This document shows positions 55,553 through 63,838 of a stretch of DNA of 64,000 bases, piece after piece. Every line of letters starts with the position of its first letter. Within the stretch, counting starts at the first letter, position 1. The notes below the pieces were generated by a model. The model saw only the letters and a list, made by a program, of their open reading frames with translations, was not told the origin of the DNA and did no database searches. A program made the position numbers and the translations under genes. Location: the NCBI RefSeq assembly GCF_042683125.1, contig NZ_JBHUIY010000021.1:1-64000 (forward strand), in the 5' to 3' direction. Source of the DNA: Phaeospirillum tilakii. Its GTDB lineage: Bacteria; Pseudomonadota; Alphaproteobacteria; Rhodospirillales; Magnetospirillaceae.

Positions 55553-56644
55553 ATGGCTTCTCTCCGGCGCCGGCTCGGCGCACTGATTCTGTTTGGTTTT
55601 CTTTTCGCCGTCGTCGTGGGGCCCGAGGCCCGCGCCGCCGATGCCTTCACCGTGACCGGGATCGAGGTTGACGTCTCCGCCGCCAACGTCGCCCAGGCGC
55701 GCGAGCAGGCGCTGGCCGAGGCGCCCCGGCTCGGCTTCCGCAAGCTGCTGGAGCGGCTGGTGGTCGGCGATCCCGGCCGGCTCGCCGCCCTCGACGGCCG
55801 GCAATATGTCCGCGACGTCTCGGTCGAGCAGGAGCGCGCCTCGGCGGTGCGCTACCTCGCCACCCTGACCGTGCGCTACAACCCGGTGGCGGTGCGCAAG
55901 CTGCTGCGCGAGTCCGGCCTCAAATTCACCGAGCCGCGCCTGCGCCCGGTGGTGGTGGTGCCGCTGCTGCGCGGGGCCGGCGGCGCCCTGCCGGCGCGGT
56001 GGGACGAGCCCAATCCCTGGCGCGCCGCCTGGAGCAATGCCGGCGAGGCGATCACCGGCGGGCTGGTGCCGCTGGTGGTGGCCGCCCTGCCGGCCAATGC
56101 CGATCCCGCCGCCCTGCCGCCGCCCGAGCGCCTCGCCGCCGGCGATCCGCAATGGCTCGGCTATCTCGGCGCCCGCTTCCGCAGCGGCGACGTGGTGGTG
56201 GCGGTCGCCACCCCGACCGCCAGCGGCGGGGTCGAGGTCGCCCTGACCGGGATCGGCCTGCCCCGGCCGTTCGATCTGCGGACCTATGGCGGCGAGGCCG
56301 GCTTCGAGGCCGCGCTGCGCGCCGCCGTCGCCGACATCGACCAGGGCTTCGAAACCCAGCAGCGCCAGCAGAACACCCTGTCCTACGACCATCCCGCCAC
56401 CCAGGCGGTGGTGGCGCCGCTGTCCGGCCTGTCCGACTGGCTGAGCCTGCGCGACCGGCTCGGCCGGGTGCCGCAGGTGCGGCGGTGGGAGCTGGTGTCG
56501 CTGTCGCGCGACGAGGCGGCGCTGACCCTGCACACCGTCGGCGAGGCCGAGCAGGTCCGCGCCGCTTTGGCCGCCGCCGGCCTCACCCTCGAACCGGGCG
56601 AGCCGGCCGCCGTGCTGCGCCTCGGCGGCGGGGCGGGGCGATGA
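55553..56644 (+). CDS. DUF2066 domain protein with signal peptide
   Basis: 363 residues. N-terminal signal peptide (LGALILFGFLFAVVVGPEAR, AADA), then a DUF2066 domain (VDVSAANVAQAREQALAEAP and RLGFRKLLERLV). The function of DUF2066 proteins is unknown; they are periplasmic and commonly encoded before an AI-2E-type permease and an hda-like gene, next to purM, as here. It overlaps the permease gene by 4 bp. The start ATG at 55553 is only about 108 bp from the purM start region, so the two share a short divergent promoter. Confidence 0.88.
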   Translation: MASLRRRLGALILFGFLFAVVVGPEARAADAFTVTGIEVDVSAANVAQAREQALAEAPRLGFRKLLERLVVGDPGRLAALDGRQYVRDVSVEQERASAVRYLATLTVRYNPVAVRKLLRESGLKFTEPRLRPVVVVPLLRGAGGALPARWDEPNPWRAAWSNAGEAITGGLVPLVVAALPANADPAALPPPERLAAGDPQWLGYLGARFRSGDVVVAVATPTASGGVEVALTGIGLPRPFDLRTYGGEAGFEAALRAAVADIDQGFETQQRQQNTLSYDHPATQAVVAPLSGLSDWLSLRDRLGRVPQVRRWELVSLSRDEAALTLHTVGEAEQVRAALAAAGLTLEPGEPAAVLRLGGGAGR

Positions 56645-57753
56645 GCGAACCGGCCCTGTTCGACGGTCCGGCCGGGGGGATGACCCCCGGCCAGCGCCTG
56701 CGTTTCTGGCTGACCTGCGCCGGGGTGTTCATCCTGCTGCTGTGGCTGCTGCGCGGGGTGCTGCTGCCGTTCGTCGCCGGGATGGCCGCCGCCTATTTCC
56801 TCGATCCGCTCGCCGACCGGCTGGAGGCCCGGGGACTGTCGCGCACCCTCGCCACCAGCGCGATCACCCTTGGCTTCTTCGCGCTGGTGATCCTCGGCCT
56901 GATGGTGGTGGTGCCGGTGGTCGAACAGCAGTCGCTGACCTTCATCGAGCGGGTGCCGTCCTACGTGCTGGCGCTGCGCGACCGCGCCACCCCGCTGCTC
57001 GACGAACTGCGCCAGCGGATGTCGGCCGACCAGATCCAGCGCCTCCAGGGGGCGATCGGCTCCTATGCCGGCACGGCGGTCGGCTGGGTCGCCGGGCTGG
57101 TGCGCGACCTGCTGAAGGGCGGCATCGCCGTGGTCAGCCTGCTGTCGCTGGTGTTCATCACCCCGGTGGTGACCTTTTATCTGCTGCGCGACTGGGACCG
57201 CATCGTTGCCACCATCGATGGCTGGCTGCCGCGCCCGCACGCCGCCACCATCCGCGCCGAGATGGGCAAGATCGACGCCACCCTGGCCGGCTTCGTGCGC
57301 GGTCAGGCGACGGTCTGCTTCAGCCTTGCCGCGTTCTATGGGCTGGCCCTGACCGTCTGCGGGCTCGATCTCGGCTTCCTGATCGGCGCCGCCACCGGGC
57401 TCGGCGCCTTCGTGCCCTATGTCGGCATGCTGGTCGGGCTGGTCACCAGCCTGATCATGGCCACCGCTCAGGGCGGCGGCTGGCCGCTGATCGGCGCGGT
57501 CTGCGTGGTGTTCGTGATCGGCAACCTGATCGAGGGCTACGGCCTGACCCCCAAGCTGGTCGGCGACCGGGTCGGGCTGCATCCGGTGTGGATCATCTTC
57601 TCGCTGCTGGCCGGCGGCGCTCTGTTCGGCTTCGTCGGCATCCTGCTGTCGGTGCCGACGGCGGCGGTGATCGGGGTGGTGACGCGCTTCGCCCTGCAAC
57701 GCTACCTCCGAAGCTCGCTCTATCACGGCACCGAGGCCCCGCCGGAGCCATGA
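56641..57753 (+). CDS. AI-2E family / PerM-like membrane permease
   Basis: 370 residues with about seven or eight membrane segments (VFILLLWLLRGVLLPFVAGM, FFALVILGLMVVVPVVEQQ, then TPVVTFYLLRDWDRIVATID). The last is the typical family segment. Members export small molecules or ions (TqsA, PerM, YdiK); the substrate here is not known. It overlaps its neighbours by 4 bp on each side (ATGA), forming one coupled operon. Confidence 0.92.
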   Translation: MSEPALFDGPAGGMTPGQRLRFWLTCAGVFILLLWLLRGVLLPFVAGMAAAYFLDPLADRLEARGLSRTLATSAITLGFFALVILGLMVVVPVVEQQSLTFIERVPSYVLALRDRATPLLDELRQRMSADQIQRLQGAIGSYAGTAVGWVAGLVRDLLKGGIAVVSLLSLVFITPVVTFYLLRDWDRIVATIDGWLPRPHAATIRAEMGKIDATLAGFVRGQATVCFSLAAFYGLALTVCGLDLGFLIGAATGLGAFVPYVGMLVGLVTSLIMATAQGGGWPLIGAVCVVFVIGNLIEGYGLTPKLVGDRVGLHPVWIIFSLLAGGALFGFVGILLSVPTAAVIGVVTRFALQRYLRSSLYHGTEAPPEP

Positions 57754-58445
57754 CCGAGGCCCAGCTTCCCCTCGACCTGGGGCACCGTCCGGCGCTGTCG
57801 GCGGGCGATTTCCTGGTGGCGCCCTGCAATCAGCAGGCCCATGGCTGGATCGCCCGCTGGCCCGACTGGCCCGGCCCGGCGCTGGTGCTGTCCGGCCCGG
57901 CCGGCAGCGGCAAGACCCATCTGGTCCACCTGTTCGCCGCCGCCAGCGGCGCCCCGGTGCTCGACGCCGCCCGCCTGACGGTGGACGATCCGCCCCGCCT
58001 GCTGGCCGGGGCGCGGGCGGTGGTGGTCGAGGATTGCGACCGCGCCGCCGCCGAAGGCCGGCTCGATCAGGCCGCCTTGTTCCATCTGATCAATCTGGTG
58101 CGCGAAAGCCGCGCCCACCTGCTGCTGACCGGCCGCGACAGCGCGGCGCGCTGGCCGCTCGGGCTGCCCGACCTGATGTCGCGGCTCAAGGCGATGCCGG
58201 CGGTGGCGATCGGCGCCCCGGACGACGCCCTGCTGGCGGCGGTGCTGGTCAAGCTGTTCGCCGACCGGCAGGTCAAGGTGGGGGAGGAACTGATCGGCTA
58301 TCTGCTCGGGCGGATGGAACGCAGCTTCGCCGCCGCCGCCGCCCTGGTCGAAACCCTCGACCGGGTGTCGCTCGCCGGCCAGCGCGCGGTGACGGTGCCG
58401 CTGGCCCGCGCCGTGCTCGAAGGCGACGCGCCGCTCGGAGGGTGA
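57750..58445 (+). CDS. hdaA: DnaA-related regulatory ATPase (HdaA type)
   Basis: 231 residues. AAA+ domain III of DnaA, without the DNA-binding domain IV. N-terminal clamp-binding motif QLPLDLGHRP (the QxxLxLF-like peptide that contacts DnaN), Walker A LSGPAGSGKTHLVHL, Walker B VVVEDCDR and sensor region LLLTGRDSAARWPLGLPDL. HdaA with the sliding clamp stimulates ATP hydrolysis by DnaA and so limits re-initiation of replication. It is the third gene of the operon with DUF2066 and the permease. Confidence 0.92.
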   Translation: MTEAQLPLDLGHRPALSAGDFLVAPCNQQAHGWIARWPDWPGPALVLSGPAGSGKTHLVHLFAAASGAPVLDAARLTVDDPPRLLAGARAVVVEDCDRAAAEGRLDQAALFHLINLVRESRAHLLLTGRDSAARWPLGLPDLMSRLKAMPAVAIGAPDDALLAAVLVKLFADRQVKVGEELIGYLLGRMERSFAAAAALVETLDRVSLAGQRAVTVPLARAVLEGDAPLGG

Positions 58446-58454
58446 CGCCAGTTA

Positions 58455-58613
58455 CGCGGGCTCCCGCCCGCGCGCTTCGCGCGCAACACCAACCAGTTAC
58501 GCGGGCTCCCGCCCGCGGGCCCGGCCGGGGCGATGCCCCGGACCCCCTTCTTTTTGAAAACAAAGGGGGTTTGGGGCATCGCCCCAAGCGGGTTTGGGCG
58601 GCAGCCCAACAGA
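58455..58613. repeat. Cluster of Family A-like hairpins
   Basis: Two nearly identical stretches with GCGGGCTCCCGCCCGC, one followed by CGCGCTTCGCGCG, the other by GGGGCGATGCCCC, then in reverse GGGGCATCGCCCC and TTGGGCGGCAGCCCAA. It fills the gap between convergent hdaA and the CNNM gene. Confidence 0.75.
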
Positions 58614-58616
58614 GGC

Positions 58617-59915
58617 TCATCCCTCGGGCGGGATCACCCGCAGCGTGTCGATGCGGTGGCCGTCCATCGCGGTCACCTCGAACCGCCAGCCATCGCATTC
58701 GATCGTCTCGCCGGCGGCGGGGATGTGGCGGCAGCGTGCCAGCACGAAACCGGCCACGGTGACGTAATCGCCGGTCCGTTCCCGCAGCGCCGGGCAGCCC
58801 AGCCGGTCGGCGGCCAGATCGATCGCCACGTCGCCGTCGATCCGCCAGCTGCCGTCGGCGTCCTGGTCGAGGCTGCCTTCGTATTCCTCGCCATGTTCGG
58901 ACAGGCTGCCGAGGATCGAGGACAGCAGGTCGGCGGCGGTGACGATGCCCTCGACCGCGCCGTATTCGTCCACCACCAGCGCCATGTGGATCGGCGAGCC
59001 CTTCAGCAGATCCAGCACCCGCAGCGCCGGGGTCGATTCCCCCACCACCGGCAGCGGCCGCACCGCCGCCGCCAGATCCGGTGTCCGGCCGTCGAGCAGC
59101 CGGTCGAGCAGGTCCTTGGCCTGCACCACCCCGCTCAGCGAATCGATCCCGCCCCGGCCGACCGGAAAGCGCGAATGCGGGCTGGCGCGCAGGGTGGCGA
59201 GCAGCGCGGCCGGGTCGGCGTCGAGGTCGAGCCAGACGATGTCGGCGCGCGGGGTCATCACCGCCCGCACCTTGCGGTCGGCCAGCCGCATCACCCCGGA
59301 CAGCATCTCGCGCTCCTGCGGGGCGAACACGCCGCTTTCGGTCCCCTCGGCGATCATCGCCTTGACCTCTTCCTCGGTGACACCGGATTCGCTGCCGGGG
59401 CGGATCCGCAGCAGGCCCAGCACCAGCCGGCTCGACAGTTCCAGCAGCCACACCAGCGGCGACGCCAGCCGGGCCAGCAGCGCCATCGGCCGCGCCACCC
59501 AGGCGGCGATCCGCTCGGGGTTGGCCAGCGCGATCTGTTTCGGCACCAACTCGCCGACGATCAGGGTGGCGTAGCTGATCGAGCCGACCACCAGCGCCAG
59601 CGCCAGCGCCTCCGCCGCCTCGGCCGACACCGGAAGGGTGGCGCCGATCCAGTGCGCCAGCTTCTCGGCCAGCGTCGCCCCCGAATAGGCCCCGGCCAGC
59701 ACGCCCACCAGGGTGATCCCGATCTGCACCGACGACAGGAACCGCGCCGGATTGTCGGCCAGCCGCAGCGCCGCCGCCGCGCCCTTGCCCCCCTCGGCGG
59801 CCTGGGCGGCGAGGCGGGCGCGCCGGGCCGAGACGATCGCCAGTTCCGACATCGCGAACCAGCCGTTGATGATGATCAGGAGAAGAATCAGCAGGATTTC
59901 AAAGCCGAGAGACAT
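58617..59915 (-). CDS. CNNM/HlyC-CorC type membrane protein with CBS pair
   Basis: 432 residues. An N-terminal DUF21 (CNNM) membrane domain with three to four helices (ILLILLLIIINGWFAMSELA, VGSISYATLIVGELVPKQIA), then two CBS domains (VMTPRADIVWLDLDADPAAL; VVDEYGAVEGIVTAADLLSS) and a C-terminal CorC/HlyC domain. Family members are Mg2+/Co2+ efflux proteins regulated by nucleotide binding to CBS. Older annotation as hemolysin is not supported by function. Confidence 0.93.
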   Translation of the reverse strand: MSLGFEILLILLLIIINGWFAMSELAIVSARRARLAAQAAEGGKGAAAALRLADNPARFLSSVQIGITLVGVLAGAYSGATLAEKLAHWIGATLPVSAEAAEALALALVVGSISYATLIVGELVPKQIALANPERIAAWVARPMALLARLASPLVWLLELSSRLVLGLLRIRPGSESGVTEEEVKAMIAEGTESGVFAPQEREMLSGVMRLADRKVRAVMTPRADIVWLDLDADPAALLATLRASPHSRFPVGRGGIDSLSGVVQAKDLLDRLLDGRTPDLAAAVRPLPVVGESTPALRVLDLLKGSPIHMALVVDEYGAVEGIVTAADLLSSILGSLSEHGEEYEGSLDQDADGSWRIDGDVAIDLAADRLGCPALRERTGDYVTVAGFVLARCRHIPAAGETIECDGWRFEVTAMDGHRIDTLRVIPPEG

Positions 59916-60224
59916 CTGCGTCCAGACGGTGGGGGATGGGGGGGCGTCTTGCCGGGGCGATCATCCCATGAAAGGTCGGCCGGGAAAAGGGCAGGGGCGG
60001 GCGCCGCCGGCGCGCACGGTTGGCGTGCCACCCCCCAGGCGCGATGCGCGGCCAGGGGGAAAATCCGACCTGGACGCTTGACGACACGGGATGGCGGCGA
60101 CAGAGTGACGATCGCCGGATCCCCGGGGCACAGGCCATGCCCGGGGCGAACACGGCGACCGCCGGAGGGGGCGGATCGGACGGTCCGGGCCGGGCCAGAC
60201 TCATTTAGGTTTGGGGGGGGGCAG
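59916..60224. promoter_or_regulatory. Divergent intergenic region, 309 bp
   Basis: It separates the CNNM gene from the unknown membrane protein gene and must hold both promoters. A CCCCGGG/CCCGGGG inverted repeat around CACAGGCCATG lies near 60122-60146. No gene or clear regulator site is seen. Confidence 0.4.
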
Positions 60225-61856
60225 ATGCGCAAGCTGGTGATCAGGAACGTCGAGGAGGTCGAAGCCGAGGCGGCCGGAATGGTGCCGGCGCTGGCGCGCG
60301 CCCTCGCCGCGGTGACGGTGCAGGACGGCACGGTGACCACCGCGAAATACCTGCAACTGATCGAGGTCGCCAACGCCCTCGGCGACGGCTGCGAGGATCC
60401 GGCCCTGCCGGCCGCGATCGCCCTGCGCGCCCTGGCCGCCCCCGACGGGCTGGAAATCGCCCTGCGCCGGCTGGCCGAGGCCGCCCGCGCCGAGGAGGAC
60501 GAGCCCCGCCGCCTCGCCTTCGCCCGCATCCTGCCGCTGCTGCGGGTCAGCGGCGACGCCGCCCGCGACCATGCCGCCCGCTTCGCCGAGGCGCTCGCTG
60601 TTCCCGTCGATGTCGAGGGGCTCGGCCTGCCGGCCTCGGTGCGGGTGCGCCGCCCCGCCCGCCGCGCCTCGCTGTTCGGCCGCATCACCGCCCATCAGGA
60701 AGACGAACGCCTGCTGGCGATCCTCGCCGTCGCCCAGGCCCACGGCCATGCCAAGCTGGCCCAGGCGGTCGGCGCCCAGCTGGCCGAGGGCGGCGCCGAT
60801 CTCGGCGCGCTGCGCGCCGCCTGCGCCGGCCTGCTGCCCCGGATCGAGGAGGAGGTCAGCCGCCTCGCCGCCGAGCGCGACGGCCTCGGCACCCGCCGCC
60901 AACTGGCCGAGGTGCTGTGTCAGGTGATCGGCGCCAACGTCCGCCAGATCGAACAGCGGCTGGCGGCGATGATCCGCCGCATCGATTTCCAGAAGGAAAC
61001 CTTCCGCGAGGATGTCCGCACCTTCCTCGACGACCCGATCAACGGGGTCGAGATGGTGGTGCGCGAGATGATGGTCCAGGACGACCCGCTCGACCGCGAC
61101 ATCTGGGAATGCTTCGCCAACACCCCGCACGGGCGCGGCGTCCAGCTCCGCTATGGCGAGTTGCAGCGCCGCTACGAGGCCCAGATCGCCCTGCTGAAGG
61201 AAGAGCTGATGCAGTTCCGCGAGGAACTGATCGCCAACCGGGTCGAGTTCCTCAAGACGATCGACCCGGCCCGCACGGTCACCCTCGCCCCGCCCGCCGC
61301 CACCCCCAGCACCACCGAGGGCGAATCGCTCTATCCCCGCCCGTTCGGCCGCGCCACCCAGCCGACCGTCCGCCGCGAGGGCTGGCTCGCCTTGCATATC
61401 GGCCGGATGTTCGAAATCGCCGACATGATCTCGTCCGGCGTCCTCGGCATCGGCGGGGCGCTGGCCGCGATCGGCGCCGTCGGCGTGCTGGCCGAATCGA
61501 TCACCGTCGAGCAACTGGCCGAAAACGGCGTCACCCTCGCCGCCGGCTATGGCGTGCCGATGCTGCTCGCTTTGCTCTACAAATGGCAGGCCAGCCCGGA
61601 CAAGCGCCGGATGCGCAACGCCCGCCGCCGCCGGGTCCGCATCCTCGCCCGCCTCGATCTGCTGATGGCCGATACCGTCCTCACCCACGACCGCATCCTT
61701 GACGGCGTGGTCGAGGAATTCTTCGCCACCGCCGAGCAGTGCCTGACCCCGGTGGTCCATGCCACCCGCCGCACCCTCGACCTGACCCAGTTGCAGGATC
61801 GCTGGCTCGATCGCGCCATCCGCACCACCCGCGACAGCGTCAAGCTGCTGTCCTAG
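60225..61856 (+). CDS. Unknown membrane protein with long coiled-coil region
   Basis: 543 residues; GGGGGGGG lies just before the ATG. Residues about 1-130 are helical and acidic and recall TerB-like or HEAT-like regions without a clear match. Residues about 200-345 form long amphipathic helices (RQIEQRLAAMIRRIDFQKET; YGELQRRYEAQIALLKEELM). Two hydrophobic segments follow (ISSGVLGIGGALAAIGAVGV; VTLAAGYGVPMLLALLYKW), then a basic C-terminal tail (DKRRMRNARRRRVRILARL). Codon use is native. No family recognised; a stress or envelope role is possible but unsupported. Confidence 0.75.
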   Translation: MRKLVIRNVEEVEAEAAGMVPALARALAAVTVQDGTVTTAKYLQLIEVANALGDGCEDPALPAAIALRALAAPDGLEIALRRLAEAARAEEDEPRRLAFARILPLLRVSGDAARDHAARFAEALAVPVDVEGLGLPASVRVRRPARRASLFGRITAHQEDERLLAILAVAQAHGHAKLAQAVGAQLAEGGADLGALRAACAGLLPRIEEEVSRLAAERDGLGTRRQLAEVLCQVIGANVRQIEQRLAAMIRRIDFQKETFREDVRTFLDDPINGVEMVVREMMVQDDPLDRDIWECFANTPHGRGVQLRYGELQRRYEAQIALLKEELMQFREELIANRVEFLKTIDPARTVTLAPPAATPSTTEGESLYPRPFGRATQPTVRREGWLALHIGRMFEIADMISSGVLGIGGALAAIGAVGVLAESITVEQLAENGVTLAAGYGVPMLLALLYKWQASPDKRRMRNARRRRVRILARLDLLMADTVLTHDRILDGVVEEFFATAEQCLTPVVHATRRTLDLTQLQDRWLDRAIRTTRDSVKLLS

Positions 61857-61870
61857 CCGCCAGGGGGGAG

Positions 61871-61919
61871 GCGGCGGGCTGCCGCCCGCACCCGCCCGGG
61901 GCGATGCCCCGGACCCCCT
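61871..61919 (+). repeat. Family A double-hairpin repeat, GGGGCGATGCCCC variant
   Basis: GCGGCGGGCTGCCGCCCGC, linker ACCCGCCC, then GGGGCGATGCCCC. It is 14 bp after the preceding stop codon. Confidence 0.8.
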
Positions 61920-61970
61920 TTTTGTTTGATGATTCAATCGAGTGCCGGGAAGCGTTCTTGCGCTGTCTCC

Positions 61971-62095
61971 GTCATGCGCGGACTTGATCCGCGCATCAAG
62001 CCCCGGCGCCCGTCATCCGGCGAAAAAACAAAAAAAATGAGGGGTTTGGGGAGCTTTGCTCCCCAAGCGGGGCGGCGGGCGGCAGCCCGCCTAAC
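61971..62095. repeat. Family B palindrome followed by a Family A-like element
   Basis: ATGCGCGGA/TCCGCGCAT at about 61973-61995, then TTGGGGAGCTTTGCTCCCCAA and GCGGGCGGCAGCCCGC at 62046-62092. They fill the gap up to the next gene. Confidence 0.75.
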
Positions 62096-62126
62096 CTGCC
62101 TATGTCTGCGCGCGAAGCGCGCGCCG

Positions 62127-62633
62127 TCAGCGGCGACGGCGGCGCCAGGTGGGTTGCAGCACCGGCTCGCCGGGGGGGGCCGGGGTCAGCGGCGGGCGGA
62201 GATAGACCGCGATCAGGTCGAGATAGGGCCGGGCCGGCAGCAGGAAGCGGGCCAGCGTGGTCAGCAGGCCGGTGGCGGTCGGCGGCGGGTCGAGCGGGGT
62301 TTCGGTGCCGAGCAGGATCCGCCCCTGCACCACCCGCAGGTGGGTGCCGCCCAGTTCCTCGTTGGCGACGGCGCAGATCCGGGTCAGCCCGCTGCGGGCC
62401 GGCATCGATTCGGCCGAGAACGGCATCGGCCCCAGATCGCCCACCACCCGCAGCGACACCGTGCCGCCGCCGACCTCCAGCCGGCCGACGAAGCGGATGT
62501 CGCGATAGCCGAACTCGAACTGGGTGGTGCCATCATTGAGGGGCAGGGCGTTGCCGCCACCGTCGCGCAATACCGATTCGGGATCGATGGGCAAGGCCCA
62601 TTTCCCGCTGCCGAAACTCATCATCCTGCTCAT
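62127..62633 (-). CDS. Uncharacterised protein divergent from the psd-like gene
   Basis: 168 residues from the ATG at 62633 (AGGG upstream); ATGs at 62624 and 62621 are alternatives. No signal peptide. The middle is beta-rich (FEFGYRDIRFVGRLEVGGGT; VSLRVVGDLGPMPFSAESMP), and the C-terminus is proline-rich and ends WRRRRR. A longer frame to 62786 would overlap the psd-like gene's promoter and is not favoured. It shares a 134-bp divergent region with the psd-like gene. Not recognised. Confidence 0.65.
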   Translation of the reverse strand: MSRMMSFGSGKWALPIDPESVLRDGGGNALPLNDGTTQFEFGYRDIRFVGRLEVGGGTVSLRVVGDLGPMPFSAESMPARSGLTRICAVANEELGGTHLRVVQGRILLGTETPLDPPPTATGLLTTLARFLLPARPYLDLIAVYLRPPLTPAPPGEPVLQPTWRRRRR

Positions 62634-62767
62634 GCCAACCCTGGGGTCCGGAGTGGTGAAGCCCTTACTATGCATGCTGTTTTTCGGGATGAAAATCCAA
62701 AAGACCGGGTGTATAAGGTGCCATGTCCCGACGCATCCGGCGGGACACATTATCCGGAGGGGTGGAT

Positions 62768-63538
62768 ATGGCCGAGGAAAATTCACTGACCAAGTACCTG
62801 TCGTTCCCCGTCAATCGTGAGGGGTGGCTGTTCATCGCGCTGTTCGCGGTGGTTGCCTGGGTGCTGGGTCAGATCTGGGGGTTGCTGGGGTGGCTGGGGT
62901 TCTTCGCTACCCTGTGGAGCGTCTGGTTCTTCCGTGATCCGGAGCGTGTCGCCCCGGCGCGGGATGGGGTGGTGGTCAGCCCCGCCGATGGCGTGGTCAA
63001 GACGGTCGAGACCGCGGCGCCGCCGGCCGAACTGGGCCTGGGTGACAAGCCCCGCGTGCGCATCACCCTGCTGCGCACCCTGCTCAACGTTCATGTCAAC
63101 CGCGTTCCGGTCGAGGGCAAGGTGGTCAAGACCGTCGAGGTCGCCGGCAGCTTCGCCGATGCCTCGCGTCCCGCCGCCGCCGCCGAGAACGAGCGCCTCG
63201 GTCTGGTCGTCGCCGCCGCCGCCGGCAATCGCCCGGTCGCCGTGGTCCAGGTCGCCGGCCCGGTGGTCCGCCACCTCAGCAACGATCTGGTCGAAGGCCA
63301 GCCGGTCAAGGCCGGTCAGCGCGCCGGCATCAGCCGCCTCAGCCTCGATCCGGTCAAGGACCTGATCAAGAAGTTCAAGGGCGAGGCCGCCACCGCGACC
63401 AACGAGGAAAAGGCGTCCTTCTCGCTCGGCCATCTGGTCACTCGCGTCGATGTCTATCTGCCCGAGGGGGTTGCCGCCACCGTCGCGGCCGGGCAGTCGA
63501 TCATCGCCGGCGAAACCGTCCTGGCCGAACTGGCCTGA
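62768..63538 (+). CDS. Phosphatidylserine-decarboxylase-family protein lacking the self-cleavage Gly-Ser
   Basis: 256 residues, with CCGGAGGGGTGG before the ATG. Two N-terminal membrane helices (GWLFIALFAVVAWVLGQIWG; LLGWLGFFATLWSVWFF) and FRDPERVAP are as in short bacterial Psd. VSPADGVV, LNVHVNRVPVEGKV and RVDVYLPEGVAA are also kept. The usual FGSR, whose Ser becomes the pyruvoyl cofactor, is missing: V224-T225 stand where Gly-Ser should be, and about 25 extra residues (RLSLDPVKDLIKKFKGEAAT and following) precede it. The Tyr-x-Pro-Gly-Lys-Phe-type segment is also changed to VAGSFADASRP. It is clearly derived from Psd, but activity is doubtful. pssA, the usual next gene, is absent. Confidence 0.8.
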   Translation: MAEENSLTKYLSFPVNREGWLFIALFAVVAWVLGQIWGLLGWLGFFATLWSVWFFRDPERVAPARDGVVVSPADGVVKTVETAAPPAELGLGDKPRVRITLLRTLLNVHVNRVPVEGKVVKTVEVAGSFADASRPAAAAENERLGLVVAAAAGNRPVAVVQVAGPVVRHLSNDLVEGQPVKAGQRAGISRLSLDPVKDLIKKFKGEAATATNEEKASFSLGHLVTRVDVYLPEGVAATVAAGQSIIAGETVLAELA

Positions 63539-63560
63539 TTTCGGTCTGTCGCGTTCCGAA

Positions 63561-63602
63561 CCCTCTCCCGCCCGGACCGGCGGGGGAGGGTTCGTTTTTT
63601 TT
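63561..63602 (+). terminator. Rho-independent terminator after the psd-like gene
   Basis: CCCTCTCCCGCC pairs with GGCGGGGGAGGG (one mismatch) and is followed by TTCGTTTTTTTTC. It lies 23 bp past the stop codon. Confidence 0.85.
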
Positions 63603-63649
63603 CGGGGCCGGGCCATCACCGGTCCTGGCCCCTCGCCCCTTTTCAAGTA

Positions 63650-63705
63650 AGGGGGAGGTCTGGAGGCGCCAGCCTCCAGGCGGGGCCGGGGCGGCAGCCC
63701 CGCAG
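63650..63705 (-). repeat. Family A-like double hairpin, TGGAGGC variant
   Basis: TGGAGGCGCCAGCCTCCA followed by GGGGCGGCAGCCCC; the inverse of the copy at 49721. The rest of the 300-bp gap (63706-63838) probably contains the promoter of the last gene. Confidence 0.7.
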
Positions 63706-63838
63706 GGGAGCGGAACGGCGTTCCCGCCGCCGCGCCGTCATGAAGGTTTCATCCCGGGCCGAACCGCTCTAAGAATGGGCGGCAGCCGGCCGTGTCGCAT
63801 CGCGGCCGGATTCGAGCCGTTCATGCATTGGGGGAAAC

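Noticed and set aside
58617..59915. Hemolysin toxin
   Set aside because: HlyC/CorC naming is historical; the DUF21-CBS-CorC layout indicates a metal-ion efflux protein.
59916..60224. Continuation of the unknown membrane protein frame far upstream (to about 58533)
   Set aside because: That part is antisense to the CNNM gene and lacks any start signal; the ATG at 60225 follows a strong G-rich ribosome-binding site.
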